A stretch of 64,000 nucleotides of DNA, taken from Serilophus lunatus. Its lineage: Eukaryota > Chordata > Aves > Passeriformes > Eurylaimidae. Positions 50,387-62,654 of this stretch are shown piece after piece (positions within the stretch are counted from its first letter, which is position 1; the number at the start of each line of letters is the position of its first letter). The stretch is taken from positions 1 to 64,000 of the forward strand of contig VXBA01004205.1 of the NCBI GenBank assembly GCA_013399895.1. The letters run 5' to 3'. The notes beneath the pieces are model-generated. The model did not search any database. It was not told where the DNA came from and saw nothing but the letters and a program-made list of their open reading frames with translations. A program made the position numbers and the translations under genes.

Positions 50387-51200
50387 TACAGTTGCTGCTG
50401 CTGCTGGGTGTTGAATCACTAGCCGCAGGGTTTACTTCTCAGATAAAGCCTAAGAAGGGCACTGAAGAGTCTAAAATAGGATGAAACTCTGTCATCAGAC
50501 TTGGACAGAGGATTCAGAGTCGTTAAAAAGTACATAATGTGTGACTGAAGCAACGTAAGTTAAAAACATCAAACTGTATTGGGGTATCTCTCTGTACCTG
50601 TAATCCTCTCTTTGTAGGTGTTTATGTGGGTACTTCAGATTGCAAAAGCCTTTTCTTCTATTTACAAGCTCACTTTTGTCAGCTAACCCAGTTCTTAGCT
50701 GCGTTTCTTGTAACCAAAAATCCACATAGGCATGCTAGGAATGCAGGGATGATAATGGGTATTGGGCAGATTCAAGCGCTAATATTAACACAGTATTATC
50801 TTGCCATCTAGAAAGTCCTGATATTTGCCTTTTACCCGGAAAGCACCATTGTAGCTGCAGGCACTATTACAGGGAAGAAGAACCATTGCAGTCACTTATC
50901 CTGAGTTCTTTTCAAGGCTACCTGTGCATCACATTTCCAGTGGCCTGAAAATCTGAGTGATGTGGCAGCTACTGTCGCAAAAGCCACACAGAGCTGTTGC
51001 ACCAGACTAGCAGAATGTCATGCCACCTTGCTTCTCCTTTGATAAATTTGTTGAAGAGTTTGTATACATTTTAAGGGTACCTCCCCAGTGCCTGCTCTGA
51101 TAGACATGATAGATGTGTAAGTATTACTAAGTTTTGAGTTATGTGAGAATTTTTTTTTTTTAAATCATTGTGCTAGGTGGAACCTGTACTTCACTATTAA

Positions 51201-51207
51201 CAATGCA
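51201..51207 (+). promoter_or_regulatory. miR-33 7mer seed site 2
   Basis: Second CAATGCA, again followed by T, in an AT-rich context that should be accessible. Confidence 0.5.
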
Positions 51208-51281
51208 TTATCTTTTGGGTTTTTTGTTTTTTTCTGAGGAAGACGAGTCAATGTCTTACAAATATGATGAATGGCAATGCG

Positions 51282-51288
51282 GTCTTCC
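51282..51288 (+). promoter_or_regulatory. miR-7 7mer seed site
   Basis: GTCTTCC is complementary to miR-7 seed positions 2-8. IRS2 is a reported miR-7 target in mammals. A stronger 8mer lies at 52047. Confidence 0.5.
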
Positions 51289-51415
51289 TGCTTACATGCT
51301 GAGTTTTTAGAACTGAGGATTGTATTACAAGACAAAGATGAATGTAAACTAATTCTTTCCCTACCCCATGGTACGCTTTATTTTTCAGTGTAATTTCTGG
51401 GGTCATAAATCACAG

Positions 51416-51422
51416 CAATGCA
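51416..51422 (+). promoter_or_regulatory. miR-33 7mer seed site 3
   Basis: Third CAATGCA followed by T, 215 bases after site 2. Confidence 0.5.
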
Positions 51423-52046
51423 TAGGCTAATACAATATTAGATCTAAAATCACTTTAAATATCTCATCTGTTTGAGGGTTTTTTCCTAACAATAATGCTA
51501 AAAATAATTCTAAAATAATTTAAAATGCTGCTTGTTCAAATCTGGAGCTAAAATAACCTACATACCTTTGAGATTTTCTGTCTGGCCTCCCCTATCCCCG
51601 CCAGCACTGAGCGTGGTACCTGCTGAATTCAATGTTTTGAACATCTCTATTTTGAAATATTCCTCTGTATCAATTAAGAAATCGTGCCACTAAAACAAAT
51701 GTCCAAAATGCATACAGGAACTTAAAAAAAACACCGTGAAAATATAGTCAATTATTCTCTATCCTGTATATTTCACAAAGGCATATGCAATACTTACATT
51801 CTTAATTTAGTTTACAGAATGGAACCAAAATGTATAAATGTTATGTTTGCTAAAATTTCACAATGTATATTGGGTCTTTGTACATTTTGCCTGACTTACC
51901 TTAAATTTAAAATATTTTTTGCTATATAATCTTAACAGTTATTAAGCAGTGTTTTCTTTTTGGGTACATATTGTTTCTGGATATCAAGATGTTAAATATA
52001 TTTGTTGCTATTGTGATATGACAAGAGACTTAACTTATCTTGCTGT

Positions 52047-52054
52047 GTCTTCCA
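52047..52054 (+). promoter_or_regulatory. miR-7 8mer seed site near the 3'UTR end
   Basis: GTCTTCCA is the full 8mer match to miR-7. It lies about 150 bases from the predicted cleavage site, a favourable position, and 11 bases before a Pumilio-type element. Confidence 0.6.
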
Positions 52055-52064
52055 ATGTACACGC

Positions 52065-52072
52065 TGTATATA
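52065..52072 (+). promoter_or_regulatory. Pumilio response element (TGTATATA)
   Basis: Exact TGTANATA consensus for PUM1/PUM2 in the distal 3'UTR. Pumilio sites near microRNA sites often act together. Function is inferred from the motif only. Confidence 0.5.
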
Positions 52073-52175
52073 AGGATACATGTGATGCTGCTGGAGACCA
52101 GAATAAATGGAACTAGAGTAGTGTATTGTATTTAGTCTGTATTGATCATGGATGCTCTCCTTAATAGCCATATGC

Positions 52176-52181
52176 AATAAA
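52176..52181 (+). terminator. IRS2 poly(A) signal AATAAA
   Basis: Canonical AATAAA followed within about 15-50 bases by G/T-rich sequence (GTATTTGTGCG, TGGTTTCT), as expected for a cleavage site near 52195-52205. An upstream AATAAA at 52102-52107 is a weaker alternative. Confidence 0.75.
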
Positions 52182-52449
52182 AGACGTTATTTATGAAAGG
52201 AGTAAAGTATTTGTGCGCCTGGTTTCTCTAGGGGTGAAGTGAATTTCTCTGGTGGTTTGCATAAAATCAGTTCATTCTCTTAAATGGAAACAGACTTTCT
52301 ATGAATAAATCCTAACTGCTGTGTGCATACTTGCTTTCCTTGTAACATGTTCCAGAAAAATTGTGAAATAATTTTAAATCTTGTTTAACGATTAAAAGGT
52401 TGATATTACAAAGGTGAAGCTTGTGTATTTGAATAAATAACTAGGAGCA

Positions 52450-52495
52450 GAAATTGGTCTTAATTCCAGTTTGAAATTGGTTTTAATTCCAGTTT
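52450..52495. repeat. 23-bp imperfect tandem duplication
   Basis: The unit GAAATTGGTCTTAATTCCAG plus TTT (52450-52472) is repeated at 52473-52495 with one substitution (C to T). A recent slippage duplication about 270 bases after the IRS2 poly(A) signal. Confidence 0.9.
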
Positions 52496-55400
52496 TGAAT
52501 GTGTGTGGAAAAATATAGGAGTTTTTCTGGCGGCTTATTTAGTAGGAACAGACTTCCCCTGTACAAGCCGTATAATCACGCTGGTACAAGGTGAATGGCA
52601 ACCTAATGCTCTGTTAACTTACCTTCAGCTGCTCGTTTACGTACAGGGCACCTGGGCTGCAGTCACAGACACCATGGGGTCACTGTAACCTGATTTGGTC
52701 AATAGGAATGTCTCTTATTCCTGATACTAGACCGCTTTTTTGTTGTTGCTTGCACACAGGTAAATGATGTGTGAGGGTCACAGGTTCATGACAGGAAATA
52801 TGATGAAGGGCAGGGGGAAAAACCCAGTAGCTTCATAAAAAGCTTGATGTGTGTTTTGCAGCAGTTCTTGCAGACCTGCTTAAGCTCTTGAGTGCAGGAC
52901 ATGCTGGTGCAAGGAGGAGGCATGGTCTCGGTCTACGATGCTTAATGTCATTTGAAGTGAAGTTCTGCCTTGGGGTGTTACAGTTGTCTGGCCGCATCTG
53001 CCACTAAGAGGGCTGGTACTTTCATAGTTGCCTTACATTTTGGGGATGGTTGAGGGACCATATTTGTACAATCTGACCTTTAAGGGACAAAAGCTGGCTC
53101 ACCATGGTGAGATCCTTTCTCTGAAAGTGGGTTGAATGGAAAAGAGCAGTCCTGTTTCTCACTGCAGTAGGATCATCCTGTGCCTGCTGGACTGTCTATA
53201 AGCCACAGAGTGCAGAAGTATGTCACAGACAATGTATATGCTGCCCATGAGAAAACATTCAGTTCCTTCTCTCATCTATCCTGCTATCTGTAGAGGAGTG
53301 GAAGTGGGTCTCATGGTGCCAACATCCTTGAAAAGAAAAAGCAGTTGCTATAGTCTTTAAAATTACTCTGGAGAAATACAGCTATCCAAGAGAACCTCCT
53401 CCTTTTCTCCTGTCAAAAGGTGAGCAGTACCTCATGAAACAATAGAAGAAGATGTTTGATAAGACAACTGGAAATCCAGTGTCAGTTTCTGTTGTAGGTA
53501 CAATTTCTGATAGAGAATAAAGGAAACCCTTGGATAGTCAGCACCCCATCAGCAGTTTAGCGTGATGTGGGATGCATTCAGACAGAACAGTGTTTGTGCT
53601 GACTTGAGAGTGGTGTTCTTCAGTCCTTTTCCAGAGACTACCCTTCTCAATGATAAGGAGTCCGTGGCTTCCAGCCTTCTTGTGAACCTTGGTTTACTTT
53701 TTTGTGGTATGTGGTTCAGAGAAGGGTTGATGCATATCCAGGTGTCACCCCAGCTTGCTTTCCATTCTCGAGATAGTGATTTAGATCTTTGCTGCAGTAA
53801 TTCTGAAGTAATTTGCAAGTATTCTGGAGTTTGCTCTTGGGAGAGCCATTGCTTGGTAGTGTAAAGGGAACAGATCCGACTGCAGATCACCTACAAAGTA
53901 TTTCAGTATATTACTACAGCTTCAGTCTGTTCCACCTTGAGGAATTTCAGCTTCAGCCAGCTCTTGCAGAGGTATCAAGATACACCGCAAAACTCACCTA
54001 AGTTGCACCTGGCTTTTCCTGGGGGAAAGAGTCTCTGGTAGGGTCTACAAACAAATAATGTACTTCATGAATGGGATTCTTTTTTCTTTCTAGGAGTTGT
54101 AATTATTTAACTTACAGTTGATAGTAGATGTTTCCTGTTTAAAGGTGTGATTTTTGACGTAGTAGGAATCCGAGTTGTGAAAACAGGACTTCTCTAAAGC
54201 ATATTAATGGCCTAATAGGGGCAGAAAATGCCACCATTCACTTTTGAAAATACAGATCGCAGTTCATTTTTTTGTTTGTTTGGGGGGTTTTTGTTTTTTA
54301 GGGATTTGGGGGAGGGGGAGGAGTGGCTTGACTTATTTTTTTTTATCCTTGTGGTGTGTCCAGCCTATGTGTCAGACTAAACATATGTGTTACAGTGTTC
54401 AGTTTAGAGGTGGCCTGTGGGATGGATATGGCACATAGCATTGCTTCATCTGAGCTATGGTTCGTATTTTTTTCATTTTATTGGGCAACATGGTGTCATG
54501 TGTATAATACGTGGCTGCCAAGAGTTTTTGAAAAGACCACTTGATCCACAGTGTTTCTTTTCCATTTGATTAAGTAGTAAACACAATCATAAAAATGCAT
54601 TGGTAAGAGCGAAGGTGAATGTAGAAGGTGTATGTAGAAGGTGAGGAACATTATTGCTAAAAATACTAGCTCTTAATGTGAGAAAGGGATATAAACATCA
54701 GGCTATGCTTAGATATCATAAATGGTGGAGACAGAATACGGAATTAGGCACACCTTGAAACAGCCATTAATATGGATATGAGGAGGGACTAGATACAGGA
54801 ATGGGATTCCCTTACTTGGAAACATGCTTGCTGCTGATGGACTGGTTAAATTGAACTCCCACATTTGACAGGAGTTAAACATTAGTATATTATTCTGTCT
54901 CAACCTTTGTCATTTCAATTTTGTAATTTTTTCTTAAAAATAGCGTTTTGTCTCGTTAATGGTCCAGCCTGAAAATGTAGGTGTACTCAGCAATACAGTT
55001 ATTGCTTCCCCATTCATTCATTGGTCTGAGTTGAGTATTGGAGAATTGAACATCCAAGCCTACCAGTCTACTTCGAACTCCAGCATGGAAATTTTGCTGG
55101 AGCAAAAGGATCCATACTTAGAGCTTGTAATATGATTTAGATTTCTGCTCCCAGAAAGCGAACTGAAGTGTACCCTTAATTCAAAATTTCAGATCAAATG
55201 ATGAAACTTGTGTATAAGGGATGAACTTACTATGTCTGCACTAGAGTATTTTTATGTGAAAGTCTGACCTTAAAATGGTAGAGTTAATATATGCTCTTAT
55301 GCTCCTAATTATGTAAAACAGTTCACTTTCACTCAGTCATAATGGCTTTTTGAAGAAGTTTGTACTCTAAATGACTGTAGAAAGGTCTCATGGTACCCTT

Positions 55401-58400
55401 TTAAGTCTCCAACACATAGTCTAAATTTCTGATGCTGCAACACATTGCAGCTGTTATGTGACAGAACAGTTAGTCCTGGAATCATGATTTCTGTAACATT
55501 ATCCCTTTACTAGCAATTGACAGTCTGATTAGATGCAGTTGTTAAAGAGAATGGACCATCCTGCAAAGGGAGCAGAAAGTGTAACGCCAGGGTGTGTATT
55601 ATCCCATTACTTCAGCTGTGCGATAACCATAGGTGAAGGTGTCATGGTTCATGTAAATGTGTATATACTTAAACAAGCTGTGTAGATAAAGGAGAAATAA
55701 GGGATACAGCAACAACATTGCCATATCTATAATTTTACTCAATCTGACCCAGAGGTAACTGAGGTGTTTCCACCTTCCCTATGGAGCAATGATTATATCA
55801 AATTATCTCGTATTTGAGATCAGGGTATTGTGATGACACAGACACTCAGAATTAAGTTCACACTGGTCACCTGGCTCACCTACAACATGACCACCAGTTG
55901 CCCTTTTACTGCTGCCAATTTGTAGTCTAAATATCACAAGCTGTTGCACAAAGATAAACTCTCGAGCCCCAGTCCCAGTGGCCACAGATTAGGAATATGC
56001 CACCCTTGCATTCACAGTGATTTACTGCCGCCAAAGCTCTGACTCTTAGTCATTTGGGAGGTTGTTTATGTGTTTTTGTTATTTTGTTTTTTAAACCTTA
56101 TGTCCTCTGAAGGCTCTTTTGTGTTGTGGTATAAGATTGCCTTTGAACAGTACTTCAAGAAATGTAATTATAGTCAGTTATTTATCATGTCTATTAAGTT
56201 GTTCTATGTAAACATCTTGGTTCTTCAGTGGGATGCATCAAGAATATTTTTTTTTCTAGAATGCCAAACCTTACAATGACTGTCCATTTTCTCAAGACTA
56301 AACTGCTTTTAAATGACTTTTTTATGCCAGTTCAATGGAAACAGAGAGGAATTTTTATGGCTAGTCTGTGCCTTTAACCAAAGAATCAATAAAGCAATCC
56401 ATTGTTTATTTCAGCTGCAGATAAAGGAATATTTCTCTAAAGGTTTTAGAACAGTAAAGGTTAAAATTTAATCTTGTTTGTCTAAAAAACAAGTCTTAAA
56501 GTTTTTCGGTTTTGAATAGTCTTTTTTTAGTAACAGACTTGACAAAAGAAGAATAACATTTTCCTTCTTTGCCTTTGATGCATCATGTTTCATATTCCAG
56601 TGCTGGATTCCATTTAATTTTAATCAAATAATGCGTTTTCTATTTCACAGGAAATACTTGAACAATATAAACATTTTATTTTTTTATTGACTATGTCAGT
56701 GTTTCTCAGAAGGTAAAAGACCCCAAGATTTTTCTGTTCTGAGGGAATAAAAACCAAATGAGATTTCTGGTTGAGCAGCTGTAGTCCAATGCCTTCAAAA
56801 CCAGAGAAGCAACACTGCAAAGAAATCCAAGACAGCATAGTTTTCATTTTGAAAACTTGCTCTGTTGTTGAACAATCAAACTTGTCACGTGATGTACCTG
56901 GTGTACACCATTGCTGGGTTATATCAGAGATCTTTGCTCTTCATTTACAGGCATGCAGATTAACAGAAACATCCAGGGGTCATGGACAGAAGAACCTCAT
57001 TTACACTTTTCAGCCGTTCAACTCCCTGTCCTGTGACAAATTGTAAGCTCAAAAAATTCTGTTGTTGAACACTGTGATTGTCCTCAATTTAATGGGTAAA
57101 GCAGTGATATACCATCTCAGTGTGAGGTGCATCATCGCTCTGTGTGTGAAGTTCTCCCATGCTGTTCAGTGAAATGCTCCAGTTCTCCTCTAATGCAGAA
57201 GCAGCAGAAGGATATCAATTGGTAAAGGCCTAATTATATTTATTAGTTCACAAGAAATCTCATGCTGTATGTGCATTCAAATAGTTTGTCAGATGTCTGC
57301 ATACCCAGATACGTGTTTGAGGGATGTTTGTTTGTTTGTCCTGTTTTGCTAATGAGTGGCTATTTTACTTGTCCTCTAGCACAGAAAATCCACAATGCAA
57401 AATCTCTGAATGCTCCCTGAGTGATAATTCAAATAGCCTACCAATTTTCGTCCCTCCAACTTTTGGCAGCCACCAGACTTCATCTTCCTGCCTCAGAGCC
57501 TGAAACACTCACTGGCTGTGTCCTTCTTTTAGTGCGTCTATTTAAATCAACATATTGATCTGTGGGACTGAGATGTAGTGAGGACAAGGGCTTTACAAAG
57601 CTCTTTTTGAACCCATGTCTCACTGCATTAATCTGCAAAGAGTCTCTGGAAGATGTCTGACTTGAGCAAAAGAAGTGTGACTTTTTTTATTTCCTTTTGC
57701 ATTTAATTTTTTTAGGAGCTTTACAAGGGAAGAAGTAAAATGCTCCAGATAAGCGCAGAGCTGTGTACATCATTATACAGGAAAACTGTGGTGATGGTAA
57801 GGAAGCAGGGTAGTGCTGTGTGCATCCTCCCTGGATGGGGAGAACCAATGGGATGGATGCTAAGGCTCCACTCAAGCTGCTCTGACTCCAACCAGCCACA
57901 CCAGCGGGGAATGTTTCAAAACATCTAACACAGCCTCGGCTGATTCTGCCATCATGCTCTTTACATTGGGAGAGCAAGAGTGCAACCCTCAAGGTATTCT
58001 AGCACCTTCCTCTAATGTGGCTGCTATAGGAAAGTGGCCTCTGGCAGCCTCCCCGGCTGGTTGCACTCACAGCTTTCCACTCGCTTCTCCGCCGTGTGTG
58101 TGTGACATGGCCATCTCTCAGATTGTGTCTGCCTCATTGACAGCACTGAAGAGGCTTTGTCAGCTGCTTTGCCGTGCTTTCTGGGATCCTCTGCATGCTT
58201 CCTTGGCAAGAAGCCATCATTTTGTTTACCTCTTAAAAAAAGATTCATTAATATGTTTTTCCTGTTCAAGTTTATTTGTCTATCATTTACCCTGCATAAG
58301 CAATTTTGCTTTCCTAGTCCTTTTTTGTTTTTTCCTGTTGGCTGGGGAATGGATGAGGTCTGTTTTTATCACTGATATATTAGTGAGTTAAGTAATTGTT

Positions 58401-61400
58401 TGCAAAATGAACCACATACTGTTTGTGGTTTAAGGATTTTTTAAAAAAAATTTTTTAAGTTTCTGGGCCAAGTTTGGATAGCATTTATTTTTATGCAGGC
58501 CCACTGAAGTCAATAGAATTGCTTAGTTATGACTGAGCATTACAGCTTGCTGTAATTTTTCTCTCAAGCCTTGTACGAAGGGTCTGTTTATGTGGTACAT
58601 CCACCATGGCTAGCACAAATGGCCCCAGAAAAGGACTAGATGCAGTGTGAATGTTAGCAAATGAAACCCCATATTTCTAGACTGTCAAGATAACTTGAAA
58701 AATTTAAAAGGAGAAATGCTGAAGATCTTGATTTGCATTAATATTACATTGCTGCCAAAAGTAGTGGTGCTATTTTAGCAGAAAAATCAGATTCAGGTTT
58801 TTTGATGGTGTAGACAGGCTAATCAGACAAACTGATGAGAAAGTAATAATTTCAAACATTCACTGAAATATTCTACAGTGTATAACTTTTTTTATTTTTT
58901 GTATTTTTAAATGATGAGATAACAATGAAGTTAGCAGAGTCTCTTCTCATTATATGCACCAAATGATTTTTCCAGCTCTTTGTGGCCAGTTTGTATATTC
59001 TTGATGGGCTCTGAAATGAGGAAATGCTAAGGAGTGACTCTGCTCACAGGGCAGGTAGTTGCTGCTTTTAGGGAAGACAGTGGTCCTTGGGTCAGTGAGA
59101 CAGGCAGGTAGCAGTAACCTGTGGTTGTCTGGGCTCAGAGAGCCCATCAGGTGAAGGGGAATCAGGAAGGCCAGATGCCCAACATATTGCAGGGGTGTAC
59201 AATGGCCCTCATGTGATTATTTAAGCTTAGGAGTTCATACAAAGGAAGAAGCATAGCACAAGCTTTTCCATTCTTCAATCTTAGAGCTTAATTAAGTTTG
59301 TCCTACAAACTGTCATTTTGGGATGAAATTATTTTAATCATTTAATCAGATACATTCAAGGTCAGATTGAGAGAAGGAACTAATGAATACATTCTGGAAG
59401 AAAGACACTTTCTGTTCAGTGCCACTCTGTCAGGGAATGGCTGAAATCAATTTCCTCTTCCTATAAAGCTGAAGCACTGAGGCTTAAAAGGTTTATGTTT
59501 TAAAAAAAATCCTCCATGCAGGACAGGAAAAAAAATGTGATTGATTTGCTCGCTCAAAGAAAGGAAGTCCTTGTCTTATTAACACCCCTATTTGCTTTCT
59601 TTTAAGGTAAAGCATTAGGTGATGCTGCGTAAAGATCTTTTGTTCCATATTCTGTTTCCAATTCTGTTAGACCAGTGAGTCAGGGTCAGCAATGCAATAT
59701 TTCCCACTGGCCTTGTGACCACAGAGAGGTTTTTGAGGATTTTGAAAGCCAGCTTCCACATTCCGTCCTCAAAAGAGACACATTCCAAAAAAGTGTAAGA
59801 TCTCTTTGTGATCGTGAATACCTATGTTTCAAGTTTAAAAACCTGTTTCCTTGGTAACTAGACTTGTTAGGCTGGTCTGCTCACACCATGCATGCAGAGG
59901 CCACCACATACTGTACAAAGCTTATTGAGCCATTTAGCAAAAACATTTAAAGCATCAGATTTTTTTTGTACTAATTTTAAAAGGACTCCTGAGAGACAAA
60001 AGATAAACTTTCTCCGCTGCTTGCCTTGTCTTGTATAAAATCTTCTCCTGTGATGCCGGAAGGCATCGTGACAGGGGATGGCAAAAGTCACTTTGTGAGA
60101 GGAAAGCCATTCTTCTCTGGACTCGCTTCTCCATTGCAATTCCTTCCTGGATTCCTCCCAAGTGCAGTCAGCTGTGACACCCCTTTACTGCACTTTTTCT
60201 GTCTATGAATGCTGCTGTTGTGGAAGACATTTTAAACTTGGTTATTCATGGCATATCTATGCTGTCGTCACATAGCCCTGTGACGGGCAGCTACTTGGAT
60301 ATTCCTGACTGGCAATTTGACTCTCCACACCCAGACAATGTACATTCATAGCATCTTGGTTGCCTGCCACTTAGCCCATCTGTTGGATTGACTCTTTGCC
60401 CATTTAAAAGTCAGTCAGACAGGGGTGTAGGTGCCAAGAAAATGTGAATTGAGAAGGGAAGTCTGCATAACGCTGCTGGCAGAGCATCTTCAGCAAGAGT
60501 CTCCTTTGTGGCAGCCATCACTGCCAGATGCCTCCCTATAGTAGGTTACAACTGCTGACATTTGCGTACCAAGAAAAGGATACACGAAGCAGAGAAAAGG
60601 AGGGAAGAGTTTTCAGGGTAGCCTTGGCAACTTGCAAGGCAAGCTGTGCTGTTGCAGATACCCAGCTTGCAGCACAACTAAGAGATGTGTGGAGCTTACA
60701 GGGTATTAAAAACTTAGAAAGAAGGAGAGTGTGCTAAGGTAGCCCTGAGACATCCTGTTATTGAGAGCCATAGGCCAACAGAGATAGCTGTAGGAGGCCA
60801 GTAAAGGTATTTCTCTTGCTTTTCCATGTATGAGACCTATACAAGAGTGTTGGGCCTGCCTGAGGAGCATTCCTGAATGCACAGTAGAGATTCAAAGATT
60901 AAATCCTTTAAGATAATTTCTCTCTTAGCTGCAACCGAGTTGTGCACTGAAGAGAATTAACTCGTCTGTATGTAACCTTTATAATCAAAATCGGGAGAGT
61001 GTCAGGCACATGCATGTTTGCAATAAGAACCATAAATGCATGTTTCACTGCAAGTTTGACTAGCTGGAATTGCTTTGTCTGTAAGACTGACTTGTATATC
61101 TGTCTTACCTGCTTGGACAGCCTTTTAATTCTGGTGAACAACCATTACTGCTGCTGCTTTTACACCAGAGGCACAAGTAGCCTCTTTCCATCATCATTAT
61201 TATATATGAATATAAGAGAGAAATACCTCCAGAGTCTGTCAGTGACTATGATTCAGCAGTTCATTGCAACCTAAATAGTATTTAATGGATTAATTTTTTT
61301 CCACTCAAACTGAAATAGATGTGTGAAGCCAGTCTGAACATCAGAATGTTGTTAATAATTCTTTATAAACTGAGGAAAACAGTCATTCCACACCAGGTGA

Positions 61401-62436
61401 ATAGCTCTGTGCAATTTCAATTACTTCCTTACATTTACAGACTTTTTTGGTTTGTTGTTTGAGTTTTTGTTTCTTTTTGTGCCAAAGAAAGATGTGGCTT
61501 TCCCAGTTAGCTCAGTAACTGCACCAGAAGACCATGACTAGTGCAGAGATGGTATCTGTCTTCTCATTAACCTGAAGAAGGAGTTGTGGAAGGTAATGAA
61601 AAGTCCTTTCATTTGAGGGCTTTCTGAAGTGAAAAGATGAACTTTCAGGCACTGGGCAAGATTGTTTTTGTGATCATGCTACTTTTTTTTTCATCTTTTG
61701 TTATTTTCACTTTCTAGTGTCTTTTGGCCAATGTCTAATCTCAAGCAGAGAATCTCAGCTTCTACTAGCCCAGGATAATGTACTGAAGAAGAATTGCACC
61801 CAAAGTATTGTCTGATTCTGTGCTCCACTTTCACTGATGTCAGCAAGCAAGGAGGAATCTAGTGCTCAACAAGTTTCAGAGCCAAGAATTAGGGACCAGT
61901 GCCTGAGGGGACAAGAAGCAGATTTAATGTGCCTACTTGTCAGTTAATAGCCTTATGTTGTACAGTAACTGATCTACTTGCTCCCTACAAAAGAAGATAA
62001 AAATCACTTAGAATACAGTAAAAATCTCAGACAAGAGCAATAATTCTACATCCTCCCCTATTTCCATATGTGTTAGGCAGCTTGCTGTAATTCTAAACAG
62101 ATATAGCATCAACTAATACCAAAATTAGTAGGTGCTGCTGCGTGCATAGCCTTTGCAACACCAGTCTGCTGCTCTGTGATGTGCTAGCCACATAGTCTAC
62201 CTTCTGTGCCTCTTTCCCCACTCTTACCCCTTTGACCTTACACCTTTGAGTCTGTAAGATCAGTCCTTTACTTGCATGATGTAGAGGCAAAATGGGGATA
62301 GTCTGGAAATGGATGCCTTTCCTTGTCCCCCACCCATGACATTGATCCACACTCCAGGAGGGTGTTGTGGGTGGCTAGGATGAGTCTTGTAAAGGGCCAG
62401 GGCTTTAGGGACAGAGATTACTGGGGATAAGATAGG

Positions 62437-62575
62437 CCATGTTTCCAGAAGGAGAAAAACAGAGAGCCAAAAGGGTTGGAAGAGAGGAATTCAGTAAGCC
62501 CTTGGCTGAGAGAGAGAAAGAAAGAACTGTGAGGATAAAAGATAAGGAGTTGGGAAGAAGAGAAAATGCTTTAGG
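62437..62575 (+). repeat. Purine-rich tract
   Basis: About 140 bases dominated by A and G (for example GAGAGAGAAAGAAAGAA and GGGAAGAAGAGAAAA). It precedes a CR1 copy by about 80 bases. Confidence 0.6.
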
Positions 62576-62654
62576 TGCAGGTGGCATGATGTTACTTTCC
62601 AGTGGTCTCTACTCCAGAATGGTCTGCTGGGGAAATCCTATTTTCTGGAAAACA

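Larger units (their letters stand above)
49813..52200 (+). other. IRS2: IRS2 3'UTR (exon 2)
   Basis: About 2.4 kb of noncoding sequence follows the stop codon and ends just after the strongest poly(A) signal. The length is plausible for IRS2, whose mammalian exon 2 is also mostly 3'UTR. It holds a full let-7 site, two miR-7 seed sites, three miR-33 seed sites and a Pumilio-type TGTATATA at 52065-52072. The exact 3' boundary is inferred from the signal at 52176 and the G/T-rich sequence downstream of it. Confidence 0.8.
52201..62654. other. Intergenic DNA downstream of IRS2, no recognisable gene
   Basis: About 10.4 kb of moderately AT-rich DNA. The longest open frame (57954-58391 +, 145 codons) has a Leu/Phe-rich, random-looking translation and no recognisable domain. 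No interspersed repeat or RNA gene is supported. Local oddities are a 23-bp duplication at 52450-52495, a hairpin at 60047-60075 and a purine-rich tract at 62437-62575. Confidence 0.55.

Noticed and set aside
57954..58391. 145-codon open frame downstream of IRS2
   Set aside because: No recognisable domain, random-looking composition and no supporting splice or promoter context. A frame this long is plausible by chance in 64 kb.
59130..59146. 7-bp perfect inverted repeat TGGGCTC-AGA-GAGCCCA
   Set aside because: Short stems like this are expected by chance in a window of this size, and nothing around it supports a function.
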